Assembly: GCA_964456525.1 (NCBI GenBank) | Contig: CAYWAP010000013.1 | Coordinates: forward strand, 1-43,226 | Reading direction: 5' to 3' | Length of the DNA stretch: 43,226 nt | Source: Onthomonas sp964456525 | Lineage (GTDB): Bacteria > Bacillota > Clostridia > Oscillospirales > Oscillospiraceae | Shown here: positions 35,551 to 42,739 of the stretch, piece after piece | Position numbering within the stretch: the stretch's first letter is position 1 | How the letters are laid out: each line of letters begins with the position of its first letter | Program-made: the position numbers and the translations under genes | Notes under the pieces: generated by a model | What the model was told of the DNA's origin: nothing | The model's input: the letters and a program-made list of their open reading frames with translations, nothing else | The model's database searches: none

Positions 35551-36357
35551 TCACTGCTCAAAGTGCTGATAATCCTTCACGGACGTCCACCAGCCGCCCC
35601 AGGAAAAGCCGTGCTCTGTAAAGAGCTGATAACACAGGTCACTCGCGTCGATTTTATAGGGGAACTCCAGCGTCCGGTCCAAATAGTCCCCGGCATTGGC
35701 CGGTTCATAACCGCTGTCGGTCACATAGGGGTTGTAAAGGGGATTGACATCCACAGCCAGTCCCAGGGCGTGCCGGGAGAGGGTGCTGCTGCCCGAGACG
35801 TTGCGGAAGTTAAAACAGGAGGTGTTGTTGTCCTCCATGGACGCCTCATCATCCCCGCCATAGTCATCCACCAGGTGCATTTTTTCAATGGGGTAGGCGT
35901 TGTCATACAGCGCGCGGAAGATCTCCACAATGTCCTGGGCAATGGACTGGTTCACCACCAGCTCACCAATGTGGGTCTCCCCGTCAAAGCCGGTGTGCAG
36001 CACCCGGACATAGCGCAGCTCCTCCCGGGCCGTGGTGCAGTCCTCCCCAAAGGAGACCCCGTCCATCCGCTGGAACACCTGATCCGAAATCTCCTCGGCA
36101 TAGAACAGCTCGTCCAGATCCAGCCCATCCAGCTGTTCCTCCGTCAAAATGGTTCCCGCGTCCATTTCCGCCACATCTGCCGCCGTCAACGAAGAGCCGG
36201 TCTCTTCCTCTTCTACGCTGGTGCTGCCGGTTTCCTCCTCCACGGTCTGGGCGGATGTGCTCTCCGCCCCGGTGAGGGATTCGCTCCCCTCTTCTGCCGG
36301 CGCACAGCCCGCCAGCAGCAAAACCAACAGCGCGGCGGCACATCGCCTCCATTTCAT
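35551..36357 (-). CDS. M15-family (VanY/CwlK-like) peptidase lipoprotein
   Basis: A 268-residue zinc peptidase acting on cell-wall peptides, anchored outside the membrane by Cys18 (LLLAGC). A Glu/Thr/Ser-rich linker spans about 22-60. The C-terminal domain has SRHALGLAVDVNPLYNP, giving zinc ligands His196 and Asp203, and DYQHFEQ at the extreme end, giving His265. This pattern is that of D-Ala-D-Ala carboxypeptidases and L-Ala-D-Glu endopeptidases of M15; which bond it cuts is not decidable. The zinc-binding and catalytic residues are complete. It has its own promoter upstream, and the next gene on the strand starts 166 bases later. Confidence 0.87.
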   Translation of the reverse strand: MKWRRCAAALLVLLLAGCAPAEEGSESLTGAESTSAQTVEEETGSTSVEEEETGSSLTAADVAEMDAGTILTEEQLDGLDLDELFYAEEISDQVFQRMDGVSFGEDCTTAREELRYVRVLHTGFDGETHIGELVVNQSIAQDIVEIFRALYDNAYPIEKMHLVDDYGGDDEASMEDNNTSCFNFRNVSGSSTLSRHALGLAVDVNPLYNPYVTDSGYEPANAGDYLDRTLEFPYKIDASDLCYQLFTEHGFSWGGWWTSVKDYQHFEQ

Positions 36358-36388
36358 CTCACCTTCCCCCTTTCACGGTATTTTCTAC

Positions 36389-36417
36389 AGAATACCATAG
36401 TTATCGCCCCCACGCAA
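36389..36417 (-). promoter_or_regulatory. Promoter of the M15 peptidase gene
   Basis: On the minus strand TTGCGT (36417-36412), 17 bases, then TATTCT (36394-36389). GGTATT and AATACC form a 6+6 inverted repeat around the -10. Confidence 0.6.
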
Positions 36418-36457
36418 TCCTCCGGCCGCCGTTCTTTCTCCGTCTCCGATTTCCTCT

Positions 36458-36485
36458 GCACCGGGACGTTTTTCCGCCCCGGTGC
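36458..36485 (-). terminator. Hairpin downstream of the ZIP transporter gene
   Basis: GCACCGGG (36458-36465) and CCCGGTGC (36478-36485) form an 8-bp stem 31 bases after the stop. No T-run follows on the minus strand. Confidence 0.5.
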
Positions 36486-36516
36486 GCTTTGCGTGTGTGA
36501 GGGTCACGCGCTTTCG

Positions 36517-37371
36517 CTATCCCAGCGCAATATCCAGCACCATCATAATGACAAAGCCCGCCATCACGCCCAGCGTCCCCAGGTTGCTGGGCTCGCCCAG
36601 ATGGGCCTCGGGAATCAGCTCCTCCACCAACACATACATCATGGTTCCCGCGGCAAACGCCAGCATCCACGGCATGAGCACCTGAACCTCCCCGGCGATC
36701 AACACCACAAGTACGCCGAAGACCATTTCCACCAGCCCGGAAAGGCTGCCGCAGAGGAAAGCCTTCCAGGACGGCATCCCCTCCTGGCGCATGGGCAGCG
36801 CCACCGCCGCCCCTTCCGGGACGTTTTGAATGCCAATGCCCACCGCCAGCGCTGCCGCCGCGGACAGGGCGCTCACCTGGCCGCTGCTCTGGGCGGCCAG
36901 CGCAAAGGATAGCCCCACTGCCATGCCCTCCGGAATGTTGTGCAGCGTCACCGCCGTCATCAGCAGGGTCATGCGCTCCCAGGAGACGTTTTTCACCCCC
37001 GGTTTCATCCGATCCGGGTGTAAATGCGGCAGCAGCCGGTCCATGATCGTCAGGAAGGCGACGCCGATGAGAAAGCCGCCCACCGCCGGGAACCAGATCA
37101 CGCCGCCCTGCTCTGCCACGGCGTCAATGGCCGGAATGAGCAGGCTCCACACAGACGCCGCGATCATAACCCCCGCGGCAAAGCCCAGAAAAACCCGCTG
37201 AACCCCGTCTGCCACCCTCCGGCGGAAAAAGAAAACGGTTGCGGCGCCGAGAACGGTCATCAGAAAGGTGAATCCAGTGCCCGCTGCCGCCCATAAAACT
37301 GCCTGCAAAACCTCAACCCCCATGCTCATTTTGATGAGAAACGGGCCTTTTCCTCCCGTTTCCGTTTTCAT
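36517..37371 (-). CDS. ZIP-family divalent metal transporter
   Basis: A 284-residue, eight-helix carrier of the ZIP family (zinc, iron or manganese uptake). The paired metal-site helices are clear: HNIPEGMAVG in helix 4 and QNVPEGAAVALP in helix 5, plus ELIPEAH in a later helix. It matches the GufA/ZupT-like subgroup. The start is uncertain: ATG 37371 is given, but ATG 37329 (MSMGVEVLQ) or 37323 would fit the family N-terminus equally well, and none has a good Shine-Dalgarno. It is divergent from the feo cluster; the 246-base interval carries the feo promoter and operators. Confidence 0.88.
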   Translation of the reverse strand: MKTETGGKGPFLIKMSMGVEVLQAVLWAAAGTGFTFLMTVLGAATVFFFRRRVADGVQRVFLGFAAGVMIAASVWSLLIPAIDAVAEQGGVIWFPAVGGFLIGVAFLTIMDRLLPHLHPDRMKPGVKNVSWERMTLLMTAVTLHNIPEGMAVGLSFALAAQSSGQVSALSAAAALAVGIGIQNVPEGAAVALPMRQEGMPSWKAFLCGSLSGLVEMVFGVLVVLIAGEVQVLMPWMLAFAAGTMMYVLVEELIPEAHLGEPSNLGTLGVMAGFVIMMVLDIALG

Positions 37372-37512
37372 TCTATGTTGGGAAACCGGCGGTGTTCCCT
37401 TTTGGCGCCCCTGTTCGCCCTATTTTTGCACAAGGAAAATTTTGATAGAGGGCCTCCCTTTTAGGGATTTTGGAGAATTGCGTCAATATTTTTCCGGCTC
37501 TGAGAATACCTC

Positions 37513-37541
37513 TTGACTTTTTGGGTTAGCCGATGTAAACT
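37513..37541 (+). promoter_or_regulatory. Promoter of the feo operon
   Basis: TTGACT (37513-37518), 17 bases, then TAAACT (37536-37541). An inverted-repeat operator lies across the spacer and -10. Confidence 0.75.
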
Positions 37542-37545
37542 TACC
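37524..37545. promoter_or_regulatory. Metalloregulator-like operator A (feo promoter)
   Basis: GGTTAG (37524-37529) and CTTACC (37540-37545), inverted half-sites 10 bases apart, overlap the -10 of the feo promoter. The same half-sites recur at 37561-37574 and 38209-38230, which supports a specific regulator. The GTTAG/CTAAC words resemble DtxR/IdeR-MntR-type boxes. Confidence 0.6.
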
Positions 37546-37560
37546 TCAGATTGTGAAGAT

Positions 37561-37574
37561 AGTTAGCACTAACC
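37561..37574. promoter_or_regulatory. Metalloregulator-like operator A2 (start region of feo)
   Basis: AGTTAG (37561-37566), 2 bases, then CTAACC (37569-37574). It lies just downstream of the predicted transcription start and has the short spacing of a classic DtxR-type core. Confidence 0.65.
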
Positions 37575-37617
37575 TGCTTTGAGTTTGAATAGGATGCCGA
37601 TGAAGGAGTGAAGCGCT

Positions 37618-37830
37618 ATGATGCCGCTCGCAATGGCAAAAACTGGAGAGACCGTCACCATCCGTAAGATTACCGGCAAAGACGAGGTGCGCCAGCACCT
37701 GGCCGAGCTGGGCTTTGTGGTGGATGAGGAAGTGACTGTCGTCAGCGAAATTGCCGGCAATTTGATTCTTCAGGTGAAGGACAGCCGGATTGCCCTGGAC
37801 CGTTCCATGGCAACTCGCATTATGATCTAA
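37618..37830 (+). CDS. feoA: FeoA family protein (first copy)
   Basis: A 70-residue SH3-like small protein that assists FeoB-mediated ferrous iron uptake. GETVTIRKITGKDEVRQHLAELGF is the usual FeoA start of the fold, and the chain ends with a hydrophobic strand. It is the first gene of feoA-feoA-feoB, with AAGGAG upstream. An in-frame second ATG (37621) and a third at 37633 could also start it. It is more diverged from typical FeoA than the next copy. Confidence 0.88.
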   Translation: MMPLAMAKTGETVTIRKITGKDEVRQHLAELGFVVDEEVTVVSEIAGNLILQVKDSRIALDRSMATRIMI

Positions 37831-37848
37831 CATAAGGAGGAAGAGAGT

Positions 37849-38070
37849 ATGAAAACACTGAGAGACGTGAAGGTCGGAGAGACCGTCACCGTCAAAAGGC
37901 TGCACGGTTCCGGCCCCATCAAGCGCCGTATTATGGACATGGGCTTGACCAAGGGCGCCGAACTGTACATCCGCAAGGTGGCGCCCCTGGGGGACCCCAT
38001 TCAATTGACCGTTCGGGGGTATGAGCTCAGCGTCCGCAAGGCAGATGCCGAGATGGTGGAACTCGAGTGA
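37849..38070 (+). CDS. feoA: FeoA family protein (second copy)
   Basis: A 73-residue FeoA with KVGETVTVKRLHGSG, RRIMDMGLTKGAELYIRKVAPLGDPI and YELSVRKADAEMVELE, a textbook FeoA sequence. It is 18 bases after the first copy with AAGGAGGA before the ATG, so the two are cotranscribed. Two FeoA copies ahead of FeoB are common in Clostridia. Confidence 0.95.
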   Translation: MKTLRDVKVGETVTVKRLHGSGPIKRRIMDMGLTKGAELYIRKVAPLGDPIQLTVRGYELSVRKADAEMVELE

Positions 38071-38100
38071 GCTTCTGGCCTGCTGGTGCCCCAATGCGCC

Positions 38101-38148
38101 GGGGATTTCATAGACAATCCCCCGAAATCCCAATCTGCGGGAAACCGC
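38101..38148 (+). promoter_or_regulatory. Structured intercistronic region between feoA and feoB
   Basis: GGGGATT (38101-38107) can pair with AATCCCC (38116-38122). The overlapping GGGATTTC (38102-38109) can instead pair with GAAATCCC (38124-38131), so two exclusive hairpins are possible. A GCGG-GAAA-CCGC tetraloop hairpin follows at 38137-38148. No T-tract is present. Confidence 0.4.
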
Positions 38149-38208
38149 TGGAGGGCATCTTTGGCAGACCGGGCTTCCCCGCCATATTTTCATCTTTAAA
38201 TGGATAGA

Positions 38209-38230
38209 AGTTAGTTTATACGCACTAACC
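38209..38230. promoter_or_regulatory. Metalloregulator-like operator B (upstream of feoB)
   Basis: AGTTAG (38209-38214), 10 bases, then CTAACC (38225-38230), with the spacing of operator A, 20 bases before feoB. It suggests a second regulated promoter for feoB; TTTATA at 38215 could be its -10, but I found no convincing -35. Confidence 0.6.
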
Positions 38231-38250
38231 TCAGAGAGGAGACCGCATTC

Positions 38251-40749
38251 ATGAGCATTAAAATTGCACTGGCCGGCAACCCGAACAGCGGTAAAACCAC
38301 CCTGTTCAACGGGCTGACCGGTTCCAACCAGTTCGTCGGCAACTGGCCCGGCGTCACGGTTGAGAAAAAGGAAGGCCGTCTGAAGGGCCATAAGGATGTC
38401 ATCATCCAGGACCTTCCCGGCATCTATTCCCTGTCCCCCTACACCCCGGAAGAGGTCATCGCCCGTTCCTATCTGGTGGGCGAGAAGCCCGACGCCATCT
38501 TGAACATTGTGGACGGCACCAACGTGGAACGGAACCTGTACCTGACCACCCAGCTGATTGAGATGGGAATCCCCGTTGTGGTGGCCGTGAACATGATCGA
38601 CCTGGTTCGCAAGAGCGGGGACAAAATTGATCTGGACAAGCTGAGCCAGGCGCTGGGCTGCGACGTGGTGGAGATCTCCGCCCTGAAGGGCGAGGGCACC
38701 ATGGCCGCTGCGGAAAAGGCAATGAAACTGGCACAAACCGACCGGTCCGCTGAACTGCCCCACGTCTTTACCGGCAGCGTGGAGCACGCCATCGCCCACA
38801 TCGAGGAGTCCATTCAGGACAAGGTGGACAGCCGCTTCATCCGCTGGTACGCCATCAAGGTCTTTGAGCGGGACGAAAAGGTGATGGATGAGCTGGATCT
38901 GAGCGAGGATGTAAGATCCCATTTGGAACAGCACATCGTGGACTGTGAAAACGAGCTGGACGATGACTCCGAGAGCATCATCACCAACCAGCGCTATGCG
39001 TACATCAGCAAGATCATCAACAAGGCAGTCAAGAAATCCCCCAAGGCCGGCAACTTGACCATTTCCGATAAGATCGACAAGGTCGTCACCAACCGTATCC
39101 TGGCGCTGCCGATTTTTGCCCTGGTCATGTTCCTGGTCTACTATGTCTCCATGTCCACCGTTGGCTCCTGGGCCACGGACTGGGCCAACGACGGCGTCTT
39201 TGGCGACGGCTGGCACTTCGCCTGGATTGGCGACAGCGCGTATAACGACGCCGCCGATGCCTTCTCCGAGGCGGACGGCATTATCCAGGCCTTTGCCGAG
39301 GCCAACGGCGCAGAGGACGTTCTGGACGCCATGGACGCTGAGGCCGAGGACTTTGACGGCGACGCTGCCGTTGCCGCAGTCAGCGAATTCGCCGCAACAG
39401 TAGACGCAGATGCCACGGCTGACTGGACACTGGAAGACGAGGAAACCCTGGAGACGGAAGACGTCACCTACACTGCGGAGGAGCTGGCCGACGCCGTAGA
39501 GGTATACGCCGAATATGGCGGCGAAGAGCCTGACCCCGCCGACTACGGCATCTGGGTTCCCGGCATCCCCGCCCTCCTGAGCTCCCTGCTGGAGTCCGCT
39601 CAGGTGGCTCCCTGGCTGGAGGGCCTGATTCTGGACGGTATCGTCGCCGGTGTGGGCGCCGTTCTGGGCTTTGTGCCCCAGATGCTGGTTCTGTTCATCT
39701 TCCTGGCATTTCTGGAATCCTGCGGCTACATGGCCCGTATCGCCTTCATTCTGGACCGTGTGTTCCGCCGCTTCGGCCTGTCCGGTAAGTCCTTCATCCC
39801 CTTCCTGGTGGGCATGGGCTGCGGCGTTCCCGGCATCATGGCTTCCCGTACCATTGAAAACGAGAAGGACCGCCGCATGACCATTATGACCACAACCTTC
39901 ATCCCCTGCGGCGCGAAAGCACCGTTCTACTCCATGATCGCCGGCGCTATCTTTGGCGGCTCTCCCTGGATTGCCACCTCTGCCTACTTTATGGGCATTT
40001 TCGCCATCATCACCTCCGGCATCATCCTGAAAAAGACCCGGTGGTTTGCCGGGGATCCCGCTCCCTTCGTCATGGAGCTGCCCCCCTACCACATGCCCAC
40101 CGTGGTCAACGTCCTGCGCAGCATGTGGGAGCGCGGCTGGTCCTTCATTAAAAAGGCGGGCACCATCATCCTGCTGTCCACCATCCTGGTCTGGTTCCTG
40201 AGCTACTTCGGCTTTGTCGACGGCGCTTTCACCATGCTGGAAGAGGATCAGCTGGACAGCTCGATTCTGGCCACCATCGGTCAGGCAATCGCGTGGATCT
40301 TTGCCCCCCTGGGCTTTGGCACCTGGCAGGCCACGGTGGCCTCCGTCACCGGCCTGATCGCAAAGGAGAACATTGTCGGCACGCTGGGCATTTTGTACAG
40401 CGGCGGCGACGGCTCCGTCTATCAGAACATGGCAGCAGCCTTTACCCCCATCAGCGCCTTTGCCTTCATGACCTTTAACCTGCTGTGTGCTCCCTGCTTC
40501 GCCGCCATGGGCGCCATCAAGCGTGAGATGAACAATACCAAGTGGTTCTGGTTCGCCATCGGCTATCAGTGCGGCTTTGCCTATCTGGCAGCCCTGGTCA
40601 TCAACCAGATCGGCAATCTGGTGGCGGAAGGCCAGTTCGGCATCTTCACCGTGATCGCCATCGCCGTGGTCGTCCTGTTCCTCTACATGCTGTTCCGTCC
40701 CGCCAAGGGCACCCGGAAGCTGCAGGAAAACGCAAAGGCCAACATCTGA
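38251..40749 (+). CDS. feoB: Ferrous iron transporter FeoB with large acidic extracytoplasmic insert
   Basis: An 832-residue membrane protein importing Fe2+, longer than the usual 650-720 residues of Firmicutes FeoB. The N-terminal G domain has GNPNSGKT (9-16), NWPGVTVEKKEG, DLPG and NMID (114-117). Gate domains follow from about residue 288: first helix ALPIFALVMFLVYY, then GVGAVLGFVPQMLVLFIFLAFLESCGYMAR and GMGCGVPGIMASRT. Between the first helix and the next conserved block (about residues 325-434) lies an Ala/Asp/Glu-rich insert with no Lys or Arg. It is in the same strand as two feoA genes, with an operator in front and a small Cys-rich gene behind. Confidence 0.95.
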   Translation: MSIKIALAGNPNSGKTTLFNGLTGSNQFVGNWPGVTVEKKEGRLKGHKDVIIQDLPGIYSLSPYTPEEVIARSYLVGEKPDAILNIVDGTNVERNLYLTTQLIEMGIPVVVAVNMIDLVRKSGDKIDLDKLSQALGCDVVEISALKGEGTMAAAEKAMKLAQTDRSAELPHVFTGSVEHAIAHIEESIQDKVDSRFIRWYAIKVFERDEKVMDELDLSEDVRSHLEQHIVDCENELDDDSESIITNQRYAYISKIINKAVKKSPKAGNLTISDKIDKVVTNRILALPIFALVMFLVYYVSMSTVGSWATDWANDGVFGDGWHFAWIGDSAYNDAADAFSEADGIIQAFAEANGAEDVLDAMDAEAEDFDGDAAVAAVSEFAATVDADATADWTLEDEETLETEDVTYTAEELADAVEVYAEYGGEEPDPADYGIWVPGIPALLSSLLESAQVAPWLEGLILDGIVAGVGAVLGFVPQMLVLFIFLAFLESCGYMARIAFILDRVFRRFGLSGKSFIPFLVGMGCGVPGIMASRTIENEKDRRMTIMTTTFIPCGAKAPFYSMIAGAIFGGSPWIATSAYFMGIFAIITSGIILKKTRWFAGDPAPFVMELPPYHMPTVVNVLRSMWERGWSFIKKAGTIILLSTILVWFLSYFGFVDGAFTMLEEDQLDSSILATIGQAIAWIFAPLGFGTWQATVASVTGLIAKENIVGTLGILYSGGDGSVYQNMAAAFTPISAFAFMTFNLLCAPCFAAMGAIKREMNNTKWFWFAIGYQCGFAYLAALVINQIGNLVAEGQFGIFTVIAIAVVVLFLYMLFRPAKGTRKLQENAKANI

Positions 40750-40789
40750 TTTTCCATCATCTAACACCAAGAACAGGAGGGATTTTGAA

Positions 40790-40978
40790 ATGATCGCATG
40801 GTTATCCGCCAACGCGGGCACAATCGTTGTGGGGCTGGTTCTTCTTGCTATCGTTGCTCTGGTCATCCGCAGCATGATCCGGGACAAGAAAGCCGGGAAA
40901 TCCTCCTGTGGCAACGCCTGCGGCGGAAGCTGCGCCAGCTGTCCTCACCACTGCGCGCCGCCGCCTTCCAACAAATAA
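40790..40978 (+). CDS. FeoB-associated Cys-rich membrane protein
   Basis: A 62-residue protein: one N-terminal membrane helix (about 9-28), a basic stretch RDKKAGK, then a Cys-rich end CGNACGGSCASCPHHC. Small proteins of this layout regularly follow feoB in Firmicutes and are thought to help Fe2+ handling, but their function is unproven. AGGAGGG precedes the ATG. A terminator follows at 40987. Confidence 0.88.
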   Translation: MIAWLSANAGTIVVGLVLLAIVALVIRSMIRDKKAGKSSCGNACGGSCASCPHHCAPPPSNK

Positions 40979-40986
40979 AGGTCAAG

Positions 40987-41017
40987 GGGCCGGTTCCATT
41001 AGGACCGGCCCTTCTTT
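40987..41017 (+). terminator. Terminator of the feo operon
   Basis: GGGCCGGT (40987-40994) and ACCGGCCC (41004-41011), perfect 8-bp stem, then TTCTTT. Confidence 0.85.
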
Positions 41018-41091
41018 CATTTGCCCGCTCTCCCAGCAGGCTGGCAGGGGCCCATAGCCGGGAAAGTTTTCGGCAATGTCCACCAAAACAG

Positions 41092-41120
41092 TTGAACATT
41101 GGCCGGGAAGCATATATAAT
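41092..41120 (+). promoter_or_regulatory. Sigma-A promoter of pgi
   Basis: TTGAAC (41092-41097), 17 bases, then a perfect TATAAT (41115-41120). Confidence 0.85.
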
Positions 41121-41193
41121 ATCGTTGTATCATTCCTGCACGTTCCGATTCCCTATTGGAACCTTGCATATCTACTAAGGAGGAAATTCAAGA

Positions 41194-42549
41194 ATGGCAA
41201 TCTCTCTGAATATTAAGAACGCCGGTTTGCGTGACCATGAACTGGAGCAGACGAAATTCCTGGTTGACGCCGCCTATGCCACTTTGATGAGCAAACAGGG
41301 CGCGGGAAACGACTTCCTGGGCTGGATGGATATGGACGCCACCAACGCCGAGTACGCCCCCGGTGAGTTTGCGCGCATCAAGGCCGCCGCCAAAAAGATT
41401 CAACAGCAGTCCCAGGTCTTGATCGCCATCGGAATCGGCGGTTCCTATCTGGGCGCCCGTGCCGGCCTGGAGTTTACCAAGGGTTCCTTCTACAACCAGC
41501 TGGTCGATCAGGAGAACGGTGTTGAGGTCTATTTCGCAGGCAACAACATCAGCTCCGCATATGTCCACTATTTGATGCAGATCATTGGCGACCGGGACTT
41601 TTCCGTCAATGTGATCTCCAAATCCGGCACGACCACCGAACCCGCCGTCGCGTTCCGCATCTTTAAAGAGAAGCTGGAGGCCAAATACGGCAAGGAAGGG
41701 GCCAAAGACCGCATTTACGCCACCACAGACGCCAAAAAGGGCGCTCTGCGCAACATGGCAGTGGAAGAGGGATATGAGACCTTCGTCGTGCCCGACACCA
41801 CTGGAGGCCGTTTTTCCTGCCTGACCGCTGTTGGTCTGCTGCCGATGGCAGCCGGCGGCATGGACATCGACGCTGTGATGGCCGGCTACCGCGCAGCCCG
41901 GGACAAATACGACAATCCCGACCTGTACAGCAACGACACCATGATTTACGCCGCCGCCCGTTTCATCATGCAGATGAAGGGCAAGAGCGTGGAAATTCTG
42001 TCCAACTATGAGCCCGCCCTGACCCAGTTCGGCGAATGGTATAAGCAGCTGATGGCAGAGTCGGAAGGCAAAGACTGGAAGGGTCTGTTCCCCGTCACCG
42101 CCAACTTCTCCACTGACCTGCACTCCATCGGCCAGTTCATTCAGGACGGCTCCCGCACCATGTTTGAGACCATCCTGTGGGTGGAGAAATCCAACCATGA
42201 CATCGCGGTTCCCAACGACCCCGCAAACGTGGACGGCCTGAATTTTGCCTCCGGCAAAACCATGCAGTATATGAATGAGAAGGCCATGAACGGCACCCTG
42301 CTGGCCCATGTGGACGGCGGCGTACCCAATATCATCATTACGCTGGATGAGCTGAATGACTTCACCTTCGGTGAACTGGTGTTCTTCTTCTGGAAGAGCC
42401 TGGGCATCTCGGCCTATATGCTGGGCGTCAACCCCTTCAACCAGCCCGGCGTGGAGTCCTACAAGAAGAACATGTTTGCACTGCTGGGCAAGCCCGGTTA
42501 TGAGGACATGAAGGAGGATCTGGAGAAGCGTCTGGCAGCGGTTCTGTAA
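41194..42549 (+). CDS. pgi: Glucose-6-phosphate isomerase
   Basis: A 451-residue sugar isomerase interconverting glucose-6-phosphate and fructose-6-phosphate, of the short form common in Firmicutes (about 450 residues). GIGGSYLGARAGLE and SKSGTTTEPAVAFR form the sugar-phosphate-binding SIS region, and the C-terminal NPFNQPGVESYK carries the catalytic end. AAGGAGG precedes the ATG. It is monocistronic, with its own promoter and a strong terminator, and connects glycolysis to the glg genes upstream. Confidence 0.97.
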   Translation: MAISLNIKNAGLRDHELEQTKFLVDAAYATLMSKQGAGNDFLGWMDMDATNAEYAPGEFARIKAAAKKIQQQSQVLIAIGIGGSYLGARAGLEFTKGSFYNQLVDQENGVEVYFAGNNISSAYVHYLMQIIGDRDFSVNVISKSGTTTEPAVAFRIFKEKLEAKYGKEGAKDRIYATTDAKKGALRNMAVEEGYETFVVPDTTGGRFSCLTAVGLLPMAAGGMDIDAVMAGYRAARDKYDNPDLYSNDTMIYAAARFIMQMKGKSVEILSNYEPALTQFGEWYKQLMAESEGKDWKGLFPVTANFSTDLHSIGQFIQDGSRTMFETILWVEKSNHDIAVPNDPANVDGLNFASGKTMQYMNEKAMNGTLLAHVDGGVPNIIITLDELNDFTFGELVFFFWKSLGISAYMLGVNPFNQPGVESYKKNMFALLGKPGYEDMKEDLEKRLAAVL

Positions 42550-42576
42550 TCCCCCTCTTAAAAATTTATTTTTACG

Positions 42577-42606
42577 GGCCGGCAATCCATGCCGGCCTCT
42601 TTTTTC
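42577..42606 (+). terminator. Terminator of pgi
   Basis: GGCCGGCA (42577-42584) and TGCCGGCC (42590-42597) form a perfect 8-bp stem with a 5-base loop, followed by TCTTTTTT. Confidence 0.93.
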
Positions 42607-42704
42607 ACTATATGTTCTGTTTTTCCCCGTTTATCTGCTGTTTTCCCGGAAATCTTCTCTATTTTATCCTCTAAAATTTTTATGAAAAATCTTTTAAAAA
42701 GTGC

Positions 42705-42733
42705 TTGACAAATCAAGCCGCCCATGGTATATT
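42705..42733 (+). promoter_or_regulatory. Strong sigma-A promoter ahead of the structured RNA
   Basis: A perfect TTGACA (42705-42710), 17 bases, then TATATT (42728-42733), starting transcription near 42740. The sequence between the pgi terminator and this promoter is AT-rich and holds nothing else I can see. Confidence 0.85.
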
Positions 42734-42739
42734 TATATC

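Noticed and set aside
37546..40914. Open frame of over 1100 codons on the minus strand opposite feoB
   Set aside because: It mirrors the GC-rich codon pattern of feoB and the feoA genes, and the translation has no domain or signal. The plus-strand proteins are unmistakable.
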